A stretch of 64,000 nucleotides of DNA, from NCBI GenBank assembly GCA_002505455.1, contig DAVB01000060.1:1-64000 (forward strand). Reading direction: 5' to 3'. Position 1 is the stretch's first letter, and every line of letters starts with the position of its first letter. The DNA comes from Euryarchaeota archaeon UBA52. Lineage in GTDB: Archaea > Thermoplasmatota > Poseidoniia > Poseidoniales > Thalassarchaeaceae. The notes beneath the pieces are model-generated. The model saw only the letters and a list, made by a program, of their open reading frames with translations, made no database searches and had not been told where the DNA came from. Positions 1-9,616 of the stretch are shown here, in pieces. The position numbers were made by a program, and so were the translations under genes.

Positions 1-210
1 TCGGAATTAGCACACTGCATACGTTCAAGAAAGCCGAACGCAGTAATGCGATTCATTCCAGACGAACGTCAGGATATCGCTGATAATTGGCCAGAAGATG
101 TGGATGATGCCCCTGCTAGGAGCGATTGGGGCTGGGAATCAAGATTTGACATGGATCAACTGGTTGATTCTATGATGGCCGGTGTGGCTCAATCTTCATC
201 CTCGTCCTGA
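1..210 (+). CDS. NAD-dependent epimerase/dehydratase, C-terminal end (L-threonine 3-dehydrogenase-like)
   Basis: Frame 1 is open from the window edge to a TGA at 208-210, giving the last 69 residues of a protein. The tail has the pattern RQDIADNWPEDVDD followed by AR.DWGW, which resembles the C-terminus of epimerase-type L-threonine dehydrogenases (FRQ.IADSWP..DD..AR.DWGW). Such enzymes oxidise threonine to 2-amino-3-ketobutyrate with NAD. The gene is 5' truncated by the window, so the Rossmann fold is not seen and other extended-SDR functions remain possible. Its 3' end overlaps the convergent thermosome gene by 22 bases. Confidence 0.65.
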   Translation, partial: SELAHCIRSRKPNAVMRFIPDERQDIADNWPEDVDDAPARSDWGWESRFDMDQLVDSMMAGVAQSSSSS

Positions 211-1784
211 TTCCAGTCAGGTTCTCCCGGCTCGACCTTAGCCCATAGTACATCATCGATCCTAAGTACCGATATCGCGCCCTCAGTGGCTCCAGATAAT
301 GCGTTCTCAACGACCAGTCGAAGATCTATTATTCCAATCGAATCGAGACTTACGAGACTATCAGTTCTTAGATCGAAACCAGTCCAAGGACCACTCTTCG
401 TCTGTGCAGCAGACAACTCAAGAATTCTGTCTATCGGATCATGACCGGAATTCTGTGCAAGAACTCTGGGAATTGTCTCCAAAGCATCTGCAAATCCCTC
501 TACAGCCAATTGCCTCTTACCTGCATACCTGCTTGCCTCATTCCTTAGCGTACGTGCAAGGTGACTCCATGTCGATCCTCCCCCAGGGAGCATGGGTGCC
601 GCTCCCGACACTCTTACTGCGACTCCAAGCGCATCATCGAAAGTCCGTATGACTTCATCTCTAAGGGCGGGAGTTGAACCCCTGACAAGAAGGGTCTTCC
701 CCTGGCCAGAATTTGACGCTACATGCAGGTAGTGAACGCCCGATACTTTACGCTCTTCCCATGAATCACAATGTCCAAGATGCGCTCTTTCAGCAACTTC
801 GATGGATCGGATGATCACGGCCCCTGTTATCTCAGAAAGCCTGTTCAGATCCTCCTTGTCGAATCTCCTGAAGCAATTGATGCCTGCTTTCCTGAGCATA
901 CTCTGCGCTTCTTCGTCTATGCCATCACGCACAGCTAGAATTCCAACATCAAGAGATTCGAGGTGAGAAACAAGACCCTGTAATTTCTTCCTCTTCCTCT
1001 GGATGAACCCTTCCCTGACTCCCAGCGAGCTTATTTCAAACTCGGTATCGAACTCCACTTCCGGTATCTCAAGACCCCCATCAATCACCGCAATAGAACA
1101 ACCTTCTCCACGATTTGGCATGGATTTGTCAAATCTTTGCTTCCTCGTAACGAAGGCAGAAACAAGTTCTGTATCCGTGACCGCGCCTTCTTCTAGAGAA
1201 ATGCGCTTAATCAGAACTCTTTCTCCCTCAGGGTCGTCTACTTCAATCGATTCAGAAGCATCTAATGCGAGCCTACATACCAAATCGAGTATCGATGAAT
1301 CGACTTTCTGCCCTATGCATGTCGATACAATGTGCCGTACATCACCATCCGAGGCGATCGGCCTCGCAATCGAGGCTATTTCTTTCATGCACATGGAATA
1401 TGCGGACCTGTACGAATCAGCAATTATTGTCGGATGAAGACCAGATCTGGAAAGTTCGAGGGCATTTCTGAGCAATTCTGCTAATATCAGTATGGAAGTA
1501 GTAGTACCATCTCTTGCCACTCGATCTTGTGTAATACTCGTCTCAATCACTAGTCTTGCAGTAGGATGCTCTACCTTTGCCGTATCCAGAACCGTAGCCC
1601 CGTCATTGGTAATCAGAACCTCTCCATTCTGATCAATCAGCATCTTGTCCATCCCCTTCGGGCCTAGTGTCGATCTCACTGCAGCTGCTACAGCCAAAGC
1701 AGCTCTCGTATTTCCAACTAGGGCAGCCCTACCAGTTACCCTGTCCGTATCTTGGAGTGTGAGGTCTTCGTCAGGGGAGGACAC
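189..1784 (-). CDS. Thermosome (group II chaperonin) subunit, divergent
   Basis: 531 residues, GTG start, close to the usual 540-550 for thermosome subunits. Seen motifs: LGPKGMDKML near residue 40, NDGATVL near 60, RDGTTTS near 92 (catalytic Asp kept, but the usual first Gly of GDGTTT is Arg), LPGGGS in the second half, and the C-terminal IDDVL. The ATP-driven double-ring chaperonin folds cytosolic proteins. The C-terminus is acidic (DEDED) and lacks the Gly-Met-rich tail many thermosomes carry. It is transcribed away from the alpha-crystallin-like and dnaK genes. Divergence at the nucleotide loop suggests a second, specialised paralogue; another thermosome gene elsewhere in the genome is expected but unseen. 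Confidence 0.93.
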   Translation of the reverse strand: MSSPDEDLTLQDTDRVTGRAALVGNTRAALAVAAAVRSTLGPKGMDKMLIDQNGEVLITNDGATVLDTAKVEHPTARLVIETSITQDRVARDGTTTSILILAELLRNALELSRSGLHPTIIADSYRSAYSMCMKEIASIARPIASDGDVRHIVSTCIGQKVDSSILDLVCRLALDASESIEVDDPEGERVLIKRISLEEGAVTDTELVSAFVTRKQRFDKSMPNRGEGCSIAVIDGGLEIPEVEFDTEFEISSLGVREGFIQRKRKKLQGLVSHLESLDVGILAVRDGIDEEAQSMLRKAGINCFRRFDKEDLNRLSEITGAVIIRSIEVAERAHLGHCDSWEERKVSGVHYLHVASNSGQGKTLLVRGSTPALRDEVIRTFDDALGVAVRVSGAAPMLPGGGSTWSHLARTLRNEASRYAGKRQLAVEGFADALETIPRVLAQNSGHDPIDRILELSAAQTKSGPWTGFDLRTDSLVSLDSIGIIDLRLVVENALSGATEGAISVLRIDDVLWAKVEPGEPDWNQDEDED

Positions 1785-1912
1785 GGCGGTACGAGCATCT
1801 TCGGTAATATCAAGGAACCTCTCCTTCGAAGTTTTACCATTTATACTACTACGGGAGATTCATATACCCCCCACGTGGTCAACTATACAACCCGTGGTTG
1901 AGTAGTGATCCA
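1785..1912. promoter_or_regulatory. Divergent promoter region between thermosome and sHsp/dnaK genes
   Basis: This 128-base gap separates the divergent thermosome and alpha-crystallin-like genes. It holds AT-rich TATA-like stretches (TTTATACT around 1850 and CTATACAA around 1883) that could serve promoters on opposite strands. A shared control region for chaperone genes is inferred from position only; no operator could be proven. Confidence 0.4.
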
Positions 1913-2521
1913 ATGACCTCTGAAGAAAACAACTGGGAAAGGGACATAATTCGTGAGATGACCAAGGTATTCGAACAGATGGGTATACCTATGGACATGG
2001 GCATGCTGGAGAACATGATGAATCAGTTGGAAGAGCATTTTGAACGAATGGGAATCGACTCTAAATCCATATCCAAGACTGACATCACCCTGAATGGAAA
2101 AGGAGACCCTGAGGAGATTAGGAAGAATATCGAGGCTATGATGTCCGGGCCAGGGGGTTTTGCGGACATGCTCTCAAAGATGGGATTTGAAGTATCTGTA
2201 AAATCCTCAAGCAACACGCCTCGAGATCAGGTAGATGTCGTAACCGAGCCACAGGAAGATAACAGGCTCATTGAGATTCCAGATACGGATTTCACTCATG
2301 AGGGCGAGCTAGCCAACGTAATGATTGATGTAACCTCCATCCCTGAGGCAGATGATGGATCAGTCGATCTCGCATTAGCCGACGGAGGCAGAATAATCGA
2401 ACTGTTGAGGCATAACCTCCTCAACCCTCTCAGAGGTTTCTCTATCCCTTTCGCAGCTAGCCGTATCGAGGAATGGACCCTAAACAATGGTATCCTTGAT
2501 GTGACGCTGAGAATGGAATAA
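1913..2521 (+). CDS. Alpha-crystallin/CS-fold protein (small heat-shock-like), upstream of dnaK
   Basis: 202 residues from the ATG at 1913; an in-frame TTG at 1898 is an alternative start. The N-terminal 60 residues are Met-rich and amphipathic (repeated EQMG, MLENMMNQLEEH). The last 80 residues resemble an Hsp20 alpha-crystallin domain: a run of beta-type segments ending in IEEWTLNNGILDVTLRME, matching the Hsp20 pattern of a hydrophobic strand, NGVL and a final strand. It lies 18 bases upstream of dnaK on the same strand, so a holdase passing clients to DnaK is a reasonable inference. The I-x-I tail motif of classical sHsps is absent. Family assignment is by eye. Confidence 0.6.
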   Translation: MTSEENNWERDIIREMTKVFEQMGIPMDMGMLENMMNQLEEHFERMGIDSKSISKTDITLNGKGDPEEIRKNIEAMMSGPGGFADMLSKMGFEVSVKSSSNTPRDQVDVVTEPQEDNRLIEIPDTDFTHEGELANVMIDVTSIPEADDGSVDLALADGGRIIELLRHNLLNPLRGFSIPFAASRIEEWTLNNGILDVTLRME

Positions 2522-2539
2522 TTAGGGGATGATTGAACA

Positions 2540-4408
2540 ATGAGCACACCTGTTATCGGAATTGATCTAGGAACAACCAACAGCTGCGTAGCAACCTTGG
2601 AGGGAGGTCAGGCCGTCGTAATTCCAAATTCGGAAGGAGCACGAACCACTCCAAGCGTAGTCGCTTTCGCCAAAGATGGTGAGCGGCACATCGGAATCAC
2701 TGCCAAGCGTCAGGCTGTGACTAATGCTAATCGGACTATTCTGTCAGTCAAGCGCGAGATGGGAACTGAGTGGTCATCTGAAATTGATGATTCCACATAC
2801 ACGCCTCAAGAAATGTCAGCATTCATCTTGCAGAAATTGAAGGCAGATGCAGAAGCATATCTCGGCCAGGAAATAAAGAAAGCCGTAATCACATGCCCCG
2901 CATATTTTACCGATGCACAGAGGAAGGCGACTAAAGATGCAGGACGAATCGCAGGATTAGAAGTTCTTAGGATAATCAACGAGCCCACTGCAGCTGCACT
3001 TGCATACGGAGTGAATAAAGAAGAAGATCAGACCATCCTGGTATACGATCTCGGAGGAGGGACGTTTGATGTTTCCATTCTCGAAATCTACCAGGTAGAT
3101 GGCCAGCCACAGATAGAAGTCAAGGCGACTTCCGGAGATAATAGGCTTGGAGGCGATGACTTCGACGAGGTCATCATCACATGGCTTGTTGATGAGTACA
3201 AGAAAGATACAGGCATCGATCTATCTACTGATGCACAGGCCATGAGCAGACTTCGTGAACATGCAGAGAAAGCAAAGATAGAGCTTTCAGGTTCTGGCTC
3301 CGCCCAGGTCAATCTCCCATTCATCACGAGTCGTGATGGTCAGCCCGAACATCTTGACATCACACTATCGAGGTCTAAGTTTGAGGAACTAATCGAGCCA
3401 TTGATCTCAAGGACTCTTTCACCCACGCGCCAAGCTATGAAGGATGCAGGAATATCCAAGGGCAAGGTCGACAAGGTGATTCTAGTAGGTGGCTCTACAC
3501 GTGTCCCTGCCGTACAATCTGCAATCGAACAAGAAGTCGGTAAAGCTCCTTTCAAGGGTGTGAACCCCGATGAGGCAGTCGCCATGGGAGCGGCCCTTCA
3601 GGCAGGAATAATCGTTGGAGATTCTGGTGTCACCGACGTCCTCCTTCTTGACGTTACACCCCTTACACTCGGAATCGAGACTCTAGGCGGGGTTATGACC
3701 ACAATGATTGAGCGAAACACCACCATACCAAGCAAGCGATCGGAGACATTCTCTACCGCTGCTGACAACCAGCCTGCTGTCGAGGTCCATGTTCTTCAAG
3801 GAGAGAGGCAGTTTGCTAAAGACAACATCACTCTTGGAAAATTCCACCTCACAGGGATACCCGCTGCACCTAGGGGGATACCCCAGATCGAAGTCACATT
3901 CGACATCGATGCGAATGGAATTGTGAATGTTTCAGCAAAGGACCTCGGCACAGGAAAGGAACAAAAAATCACTATAGAGAGTCAAACATCTCTCAGTGAA
4001 GACGAGATTAAGTCTAAGATTGCAGAGGCTGAAGAATTTGCCGATGAAGATCGTAAGAGGAAGGCACGCGTCGAGCTCAAGAACCAGGCCGAAAGCATAG
4101 TTTATCAGACTCGAAAGACCATCGAAGAAGCCGGTGATAAGCTTGAGGAAGCTGATACAGAACCTGTTCTGGAGAAGCTGAATGAACTCGAATCAATGGT
4201 GATGGATGGAGACACCCCAATCGATGTGGATGAAATCGATGAAGCCGGAGTACAGTCCAAGATAACCGAGTTAGAAGGCCTCATGCAGGCTCTTTCTATC
4301 AAAATATATGAGGCTGCAGCCAAGGATATGGAAGAAGACAACCAAGAAGACGAGTCTGATGACGGAGTCCACGAAGCGGATTTCGAAGTCGTTGAAGATG
4401 AGGATTGA
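2540..4408 (+). CDS. dnaK: Molecular chaperone DnaK (Hsp70)
   Basis: 622 residues, full length. The ATPase domain shows [12 protein letters not shown] at residues 6-17, [21 protein letters not shown] near 170 and VGGSTRVP near 315. The substrate-binding domain includes [11 protein letters not shown] and the C-terminus is the usual acidic tail ([10 protein letters not shown]). It is an ATP-dependent foldase working with DnaJ and GrpE, neither of which is in this window. Hsp70 in archaea is patchy and generally regarded as acquired from bacteria. The gene directly follows the small-heat-shock-like gene and probably shares its transcript. The next gene is convergent, one base away. Confidence 0.98.
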   Translation: MSTPVIGIDLGTTNSCVATLEGGQAVVIPNSEGARTTPSVVAFAKDGERHIGITAKRQAVTNANRTILSVKREMGTEWSSEIDDSTYTPQEMSAFILQKLKADAEAYLGQEIKKAVITCPAYFTDAQRKATKDAGRIAGLEVLRIINEPTAAALAYGVNKEEDQTILVYDLGGGTFDVSILEIYQVDGQPQIEVKATSGDNRLGGDDFDEVIITWLVDEYKKDTGIDLSTDAQAMSRLREHAEKAKIELSGSGSAQVNLPFITSRDGQPEHLDITLSRSKFEELIEPLISRTLSPTRQAMKDAGISKGKVDKVILVGGSTRVPAVQSAIEQEVGKAPFKGVNPDEAVAMGAALQAGIIVGDSGVTDVLLLDVTPLTLGIETLGGVMTTMIERNTTIPSKRSETFSTAADNQPAVEVHVLQGERQFAKDNITLGKFHLTGIPAAPRGIPQIEVTFDIDANGIVNVSAKDLGTGKEQKITIESQTSLSEDEIKSKIAEAEEFADEDRKRKARVELKNQAESIVYQTRKTIEEAGDKLEEADTEPVLEKLNELESMVMDGDTPIDVDEIDEAGVQSKITELEGLMQALSIKIYEAAAKDMEEDNQEDESDDGVHEADFEVVEDED

Positions 4409-4409
4409 A

Positions 4410-5384
4410 TCACATTTTCGACATATTAATCCTCCAGTAGAGGAATGGTGCGATGACGATGTACATCAGAACGCCATAGACTCCCGATGGGAGACTCAGC
4501 ACAGATAGAGTTGCACCTGCTTGGGGAGCCATTACAAGGCCCCCAACTGTAATGCCTACGGTTGCATTCTGTATGCCGCTCTCTATCGAAACAGTCGTCG
4601 CCTGATTATTTTCAAGATCAAGAATCGACGCACTCTTCCAACCTATTCCGAGCATCAGGATATTGAGTATAACAACAGCCGGGCCAAGCGTCCCAATATT
4701 CTCCATCAGCGTATCAAATTCACTTGCAATAGCCGCAATGACGATGATGACGAAAAGCCCAGCCGCGATCTTTCCAATCAAAGGCTCAATACCATCAGCA
4801 GTGGACTCTGAATACCTGCGAATTAACATTCCAATCATCACAGGCACAGTGGTCAGGAGAAACATGCTTACTCCGAGTTCAAGGATTTCGATATCAGGCG
4901 ATGCGGTACCCATGAAATGATCCATTGAGAAGCCAACTATGAATGGAAGTGTGATTACGGATATAACACTCACAACTGCGGTATATGAAATGGACAGAGC
5001 TGTGTCCCCTCCTGCTAATTTTGTCAGAATATTGGATGTCACACCCCCTGGACAGCAAGCTAGAATCATCAGACCAACCGCCATTTCACCAGATAAACCG
5101 AAGATGCTTGCTATGCCGAATCCTGCTATCGGCAAGATAACCATCTGATTGCCCAATCCCACTGCGAATGCCTTCGGTTCAGTTAGAATAAGGCCAAAAT
5201 CAGATACTTTCAGGCCCAGCCCCAGTGAGAACATGATATACGCCAGAGAGAGTGGAAGAACCACTTCGATGATTATGTTAGATTCTTCTTCCACACTCTC
5301 CTCAGTGTCCTGAGCAGCGACACTCGATGAAAGAACTACTACAATCAACAGACAGGCAATCAGCACCTTGAACGACCCATTCAT
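4410..5384 (-). CDS. Bile acid:sodium symporter (BASS) family transporter
   Basis: 324 residues. An N-terminal hydrophobic segment ending in VAAQ looks like a signal peptide or extra helix; a short acidic stretch follows, then about nine hydrophobic helices. LSLAYIMFSLGLGLKVSDF and the Gly/Pro-rich CCPGGVTSNILTKLAGGD are hallmarks of the BASS/SBF fold, where the latter lies in the crossing helices that bind sodium and substrate. The substrate cannot be told from sequence; family members carry bile acids, pantoate or other organic anions. It is convergent with dnaK and stands alone. Confidence 0.85.
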   Translation of the reverse strand: MNGSFKVLIACLLIVVVLSSSVAAQDTEESVEEESNIIIEVVLPLSLAYIMFSLGLGLKVSDFGLILTEPKAFAVGLGNQMVILPIAGFGIASIFGLSGEMAVGLMILACCPGGVTSNILTKLAGGDTALSISYTAVVSVISVITLPFIVGFSMDHFMGTASPDIEILELGVSMFLLTTVPVMIGMLIRRYSESTADGIEPLIGKIAAGLFVIIVIAAIASEFDTLMENIGTLGPAVVILNILMLGIGWKSASILDLENNQATTVSIESGIQNATVGITVGGLVMAPQAGATLSVLSLPSGVYGVLMYIVIAPFLYWRINMSKM

Positions 5385-5468
5385 GTAACCTGCAAAAGCC
5401 CGTTCAACGTATAGAACATGCCCGAATACAATGCGAGATGTACCAAATATTGCGGTTTAAGACTATTC

Positions 5469-6998
5469 TCAACGGATATCGCCCGTGATAAGACGATGTA
5501 GAGTCCTTACATGCACTCCCGATGTACCGAACTGGAAGAATGGATTCTCACGCTCGGTCCGAGCCTTGGAACCGGGGCCCCATGCAGTTCCTGCGATGTC
5601 CAAATGCACCCAAGGTATCTTGCAAGAACCCCCGTCTTCTTCCCTAGATGGAACGAAGAACTCTAAGAAAGCCGCCGCGCTGTTAGATGAACCGGCCCTA
5701 CCCCCAATCGAGCCATTCCTTATGTCCGCGAATGCTGAATCTGTCATGTATCTCTTGAATTGGTCATTCAAGGGCATTTCCCAGACCGGCTCCCCACATG
5801 ATGAGGCGGCTGATTCGACCCTCTTCACGAGTGTGGAATCATTGCCCCACATCCCTGTTATTTGATTCCCCAAAGCGACTACTACTGCGCCTGTGAGAGT
5901 TGCTAAATCTACAATGAATTCAGGATCGAATTCTCCTGCCTTGCAGAGACCATCAGCCAGAACATTCCTGCCTTCTGCGTCTGTACTGAAGACCTCCACA
6001 GTCTTTCCAGAATATGTCTTGAATACATCTCCAGGCCTATATGCTCCAGATCCAGGCATGTTCTCCGCCAAGCACGCTATCCCGTTTACTCTGCGATCGT
6101 AGCCGGTAGAGTACAGAGCCTCCATCAGACCAAAAACGGTAGCAGCACCACACATATCGTATTTCATGTCCCACATGCCACTCGTTGGTTTGATCGAAAT
6201 ACCGCCTGTATCGAAAGTTATCCCCTTCCCAACTATGCATGGACGACGAACACCATCGTCTGCATGTGGGTTGAGGGTGAAGAGGACCATGCAGGGTTTC
6301 CTGTCGCTCCCTTTGCCTACGTTGATCAACCCCCCCATGCCTAGTTCGTTGAGCTTATCCCAGTCGTATACCTCAACTACAACATTTTCTTTATTCTCTG
6401 CCCATTTCTGTGCTCTATGGGCATATTCCATAGGGTATAGAACATTAGCTGGCTCATTACCAAGATTACGTGCTAGATGCACTCCCTTAACCAGTGCACT
6501 TGACTTGGAAAGACCCTTCTCGAGATGGTTTTGATATCTGGGGCTGGCTTGGAATTGAACTGACCAAGGATCCAGGATATGATCCTCTCCGATATCCTGA
6601 TGTTCAATGAACTCATAGTCTCGCAGCATCATGCCTTCTGCAAAGTCTATCATGCGATCACCGGACCAACCCGAAGTGAATCTGACACATACAGATAGTC
6701 CATTTTTCTTTGAAAGTGAGCCCATTACTCGGGCACCGGTCGTTCGTGCAATATCATGCCCCATCTCGCCTTTCTCGCCCATTCCGACAAGCATAACCCT
6801 GCATCCTGGCGTCCATACAACCATATTTTCTCCTTCCTTCCCCTCAAAATCATTCGAAGAGATGGCCTCTCTGACCAGATTTCTTTGACTACGTCCTAGA
6901 CCAGATAGTGCATTGTTAGGCGCCCGAATGACGCCCTGGAAAAGCGGTAGAATCAGCTGTTCGCAGGCTTCATTGAATTCAAGATTTGACCAATTCAC
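5469..6998 (-). CDS. Leucyl aminopeptidase, M17 family
   Basis: 509 residues with a GTG start. The C-terminal catalytic domain shows VGKGITFDTGGISIKP (metal-binding Lys and Asp), MKYDMCGAA and STDAEGRNVLADGL (the usual NTDAEGR with Ser for Asn, Asp/Glu metal ligands and Arg kept), then DLATLTGA and an HLDIAG motif near the end. The enzyme is a two-zinc (or Mn) cytosolic exopeptidase removing N-terminal residues from peptides. It fits with the secreted carboxypeptidase next door as part of protein-based nutrition. Confidence 0.95.
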   Translation of the reverse strand: MNWSNLEFNEACEQLILPLFQGVIRAPNNALSGLGRSQRNLVREAISSNDFEGKEGENMVVWTPGCRVMLVGMGEKGEMGHDIARTTGARVMGSLSKKNGLSVCVRFTSGWSGDRMIDFAEGMMLRDYEFIEHQDIGEDHILDPWSVQFQASPRYQNHLEKGLSKSSALVKGVHLARNLGNEPANVLYPMEYAHRAQKWAENKENVVVEVYDWDKLNELGMGGLINVGKGSDRKPCMVLFTLNPHADDGVRRPCIVGKGITFDTGGISIKPTSGMWDMKYDMCGAATVFGLMEALYSTGYDRRVNGIACLAENMPGSGAYRPGDVFKTYSGKTVEVFSTDAEGRNVLADGLCKAGEFDPEFIVDLATLTGAVVVALGNQITGMWGNDSTLVKRVESAASSCGEPVWEMPLNDQFKRYMTDSAFADIRNGSIGGRAGSSNSAAAFLEFFVPSREEDGGSCKIPWVHLDIAGTAWGPGSKARTERENPFFQFGTSGVHVRTLHRLITGDIR

Positions 6999-7092
6999 AA
7001 TATCACTGAGTTAATGGATTTTGTAATGATATACAAATAATTGCCTAGAAACATTAACTTTCAGATGTCAATCAATTATTGAGAAATCCAAA

Positions 7093-8439
7093 TTATGGTT
7101 CTAATCTGCTATTTCTTCCACCAATAGCAGCAAGAGTGATTGAAATGAATAAGACGAACACCGACGGAGTCGAAAGAAAACCACCAGAGTTTTTGCTAGA
7201 CCAATCTACTACGCTTTCGTTCACTACCTCATTTACCCACATTGAAGCATCAATCACTCTCTTCTGATAACTTATGCTCCAAGATCCCCCATTCACGATA
7301 GCAAGACCTTCGCTATCGAAGACCACATTTGTTTCATTGGTAGCGTTGACGCCGAAGGTCGACGAATTCCACAACAAATCTCCATCGGGACTGATGTACT
7401 GAAGTGTTGCATTGGAAGTACTAGCATGCCCCAAGTTCACTACATGGCCCCTCACCTCCTCCCCGTCGATTTCGACCTCTTCCACAACCAAGCGAGCACG
7501 CCAGAACCAGATATTCTCAATCAAATATCGCATAACATCAAGCTCCTCTTCCAGCCTATCTGAGAGCGCCTCTACTGTACCAAGGAGAAATTGCTCATCA
7601 TCTGTCTCAAAGGTAAACGTAGGATACCCCATCACTCCATATCCGTAATCTCTGCTTGTACCGCAGTTTGGATACAAGCCCTGGTTGGCATTTCGGATGG
7701 GTATTTCAGAGATATTGGTATTGACTTCATCTCTGATAAAATGATACATCTCCCAGTCCGAAGGTTGGTCTGGCCATTTGCCCCAAGGGTATAGCATGAT
7801 CCACACCCCTGTGTGCATGGTGATGTACAAATCAGCATGAGGCACAACATCATTCATGTATATCGAATTCGCAAGGGTTTCAGATTCGCTAAATGCACTA
7901 CTCCCTGGCTGAGTCGTTGGACAGGTATTCCAATAATGGTCGTAATTCCTATTCAGATCTACTTGATTTACATTCCATCTTGTATCGAAGTCATTGCCAT
8001 CTGCGTTGAGCATAATCAGGATATGTAATTCCGTATTGGTCAAAACGTCGATTACATCCTGCTCCCCATTGCCCCATCCTTCGATATAGTATTCCGCAAC
8101 AAGGAATGCCAATTCAGTTCCAAGATGCTCGTTCCCATGATGCCCTCCGTCAATATATGCTACATCTTTCGCCGTCCCATCCGGTTTGGTTTCCATACTC
8201 CAATCAGAGATCTGCAACATCCATATTTCTCTCCCTAGCTCCGTTTGCCCTATGCTGAATAGATTGATTATTTCCGGATAATCATCCGCCCATGCATTGA
8301 GATCCAATGTCAGTGTTGCATAGGAATGATACCAGTGCTCTTGGACAATGTCGGGCTGACCAAACTGCGCAGTTGCCACGGGCGCAGCAGAGACTGCGAG
8401 CATTGAACCCACAACGAATGCGGTAACCCAGCGGCGCAT
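7093..8439 (-). CDS. Secreted, membrane-anchored M14 zinc carboxypeptidase
   Basis: 448 residues. A signal peptide (residues 1-25, cleaved near ATAQ) precedes an M14 domain with the zinc motif GGHHGNEHLGTE (HxxE), a later His in MHTG, VDLNRNY for substrate binding, and FETDD with the probable general-base Glu. A beta-rich segment (about 330-410) follows, then a hydrophobic C-terminal helix with a basic end (GGRNSR), suggesting surface anchoring. It would trim C-terminal residues from extracellular protein. The start follows from the signal peptide. Confidence 0.92.
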   Translation of the reverse strand: MRRWVTAFVVGSMLAVSAAPVATAQFGQPDIVQEHWYHSYATLTLDLNAWADDYPEIINLFSIGQTELGREIWMLQISDWSMETKPDGTAKDVAYIDGGHHGNEHLGTELAFLVAEYYIEGWGNGEQDVIDVLTNTELHILIMLNADGNDFDTRWNVNQVDLNRNYDHYWNTCPTTQPGSSAFSESETLANSIYMNDVVPHADLYITMHTGVWIMLYPWGKWPDQPSDWEMYHFIRDEVNTNISEIPIRNANQGLYPNCGTSRDYGYGVMGYPTFTFETDDEQFLLGTVEALSDRLEEELDVMRYLIENIWFWRARLVVEEVEIDGEEVRGHVVNLGHASTSNATLQYISPDGDLLWNSSTFGVNATNETNVVFDSEGLAIVNGGSWSISYQKRVIDASMWVNEVVNESVVDWSSKNSGGFLSTPSVFVLFISITLAAIGGRNSRLEP

Positions 8440-8505
8440 GGCGCCGCTATGGGGCCAACGCCTAGAATCGTTCGCACGTTTTGACTGATTAAAAGACGAT
8501 TTGAA

Positions 8506-9174
8506 TCAATGACATGCTAAGCCGTATTTCTTTAGACGCCAATAGTTGTATGGCCATGGAGTAATGAATCCTACGAATAACATAATTGGAATTACCCACC
8601 ATGTCAATGAAGGTTCTCCCATGATTAGAAGATCGGTAGCATTCATCGAAGATTCCATTGCTATCATCGAGATAAGAGACATCCCAATAGCTACTCTGAA
8701 TGCTTCTCTAATTCCTCCCATCTGTTTGATTAAGATGAAGGTCTCAAGTGCTATTGAGGTCATGATTCCATTGAACATTGCAAGCATCATAATCGACATT
8801 GCAGTCCAGCCAAGTGCATCAAGATAAGGAATAAATTGGAAAGCGGCAATTGTTCCAAAATCACCAATGCTACAGCCAATCAAGCACCACTTGGTATTGT
8901 GTGCTGACTGTTTCCATACACTTCCATCTCGCCAGTGAAACTCCTCAGTACGACCGTCTACGGTATAGCCGATTGCGAGAACAGCGTTCGCCATTAAATT
9001 CCGAGAGACCCCGGAGTGTGAAACGATAGCCGAACCAGTTTCATGAGATACTTCAGCAGATACGACACCAGATACGCTTTCAAGCGCATTTCGTACTCTT
9101 CCAGCGCAGCCATCGCAGGTCATTCCACCTACATCAAGCGTTATCGACTCGCCTCCCATGCTAATCTCACTCAA
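8506..9174 (-). CDS. HMA heavy-metal-binding domain fused to DUF4396-type membrane domain
   Basis: 222 residues. Residues 10-75 form a heavy-metal-associated domain with the metal-binding MTCDGCAGRV loop (CxxC). The rest has four hydrophobic helices beginning with NTKWCLIGCSIGDFGT, which I recognise as DUF4396-like, with conserved Cys and Asp that could form a metal path. It ends with WPYNYWRLKKYG.ACH. A role in copper or other soft-metal handling is inferred from the HMA domain; the DUF has no assigned biochemical role that I know. No copper ATPase lies next to it. Confidence 0.75.
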   Translation of the reverse strand: MSEISMGGESITLDVGGMTCDGCAGRVRNALESVSGVVSAEVSHETGSAIVSHSGVSRNLMANAVLAIGYTVDGRTEEFHWRDGSVWKQSAHNTKWCLIGCSIGDFGTIAAFQFIPYLDALGWTAMSIMMLAMFNGIMTSIALETFILIKQMGGIREAFRVAIGMSLISMIAMESSMNATDLLIMGEPSLTWWVIPIMLFVGFITPWPYNYWRLKKYGLACH

Positions 9175-9202
9175 TGCTCCCTATTGAATAACACCACTCT
9201 GT

Positions 9203-9613
9203 TCACTTGGAATCGCTCCTCAGATGCATGCCAGTGGAGGATGGCCGAGATGGTTTGAAACCCCAGCGTTCGTAGAAACCACTTACATCTGCTAGGAGAT
9301 TGATGTATGTATTCGGTGGGGCTTCTTCCTCAATGTAGCGCATTAATTCATTCATCACCATTGTCCCTCCGCCTTTTCTTTGGTAATCAGGAATAACGGC
9401 CATGTCGCAGATATGGAATACGGTTCCACCATCCCCCACAATTCGTCCCATCCCAACAATTCTTCCGTTTTCTTCAAGCTTTAGAACCACTGAGCATAAC
9501 TCTCTACCTAATCCCCTGGTTGCACCTTCCATCGATCTCGGGCCCATTCCTGCTGCCTTTCTTATCATGAGGAAAATTTCTGGAGGAGGGACCTCCCTCT
9601 CGATCCTGAACAC
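9203..9613 (-). CDS. GNAT-family N-acetyltransferase
   Basis: 136 residues. The acetyl-CoA-binding motif A is seen as VIPDYQRKGGGTMVMNELM (R/QxxGxG/A type), preceded by the beta strands GRIVGDGGTVFHICDMAV and followed by YERWGFKP at motif B. The substrate is unknown. It begins four bases after the stop of the agmatinase-family gene and is probably co-transcribed with it, which hints at an amine substrate but does not prove it. Confidence 0.85.
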   Translation of the reverse strand: MFRIEREVPPPEIFLMIRKAAGMGPRSMEGATRGLGRELCSVVLKLEENGRIVGMGRIVGDGGTVFHICDMAVIPDYQRKGGGTMVMNELMRYIEEEAPPNTYINLLADVSGFYERWGFKPSRPSSTGMHLRSDSK

Positions 9614-9616
9614 GCT

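Noticed and set aside
8380..8439. Reading the tail of the M14 carboxypeptidase as an archaeosortase PGF-type signal
   Set aside because: The C-terminal end has a hydrophobic helix and basic residues, but no PGF or similar tripeptide is seen at 7093-7160 on the coding strand; simple membrane anchoring is enough.
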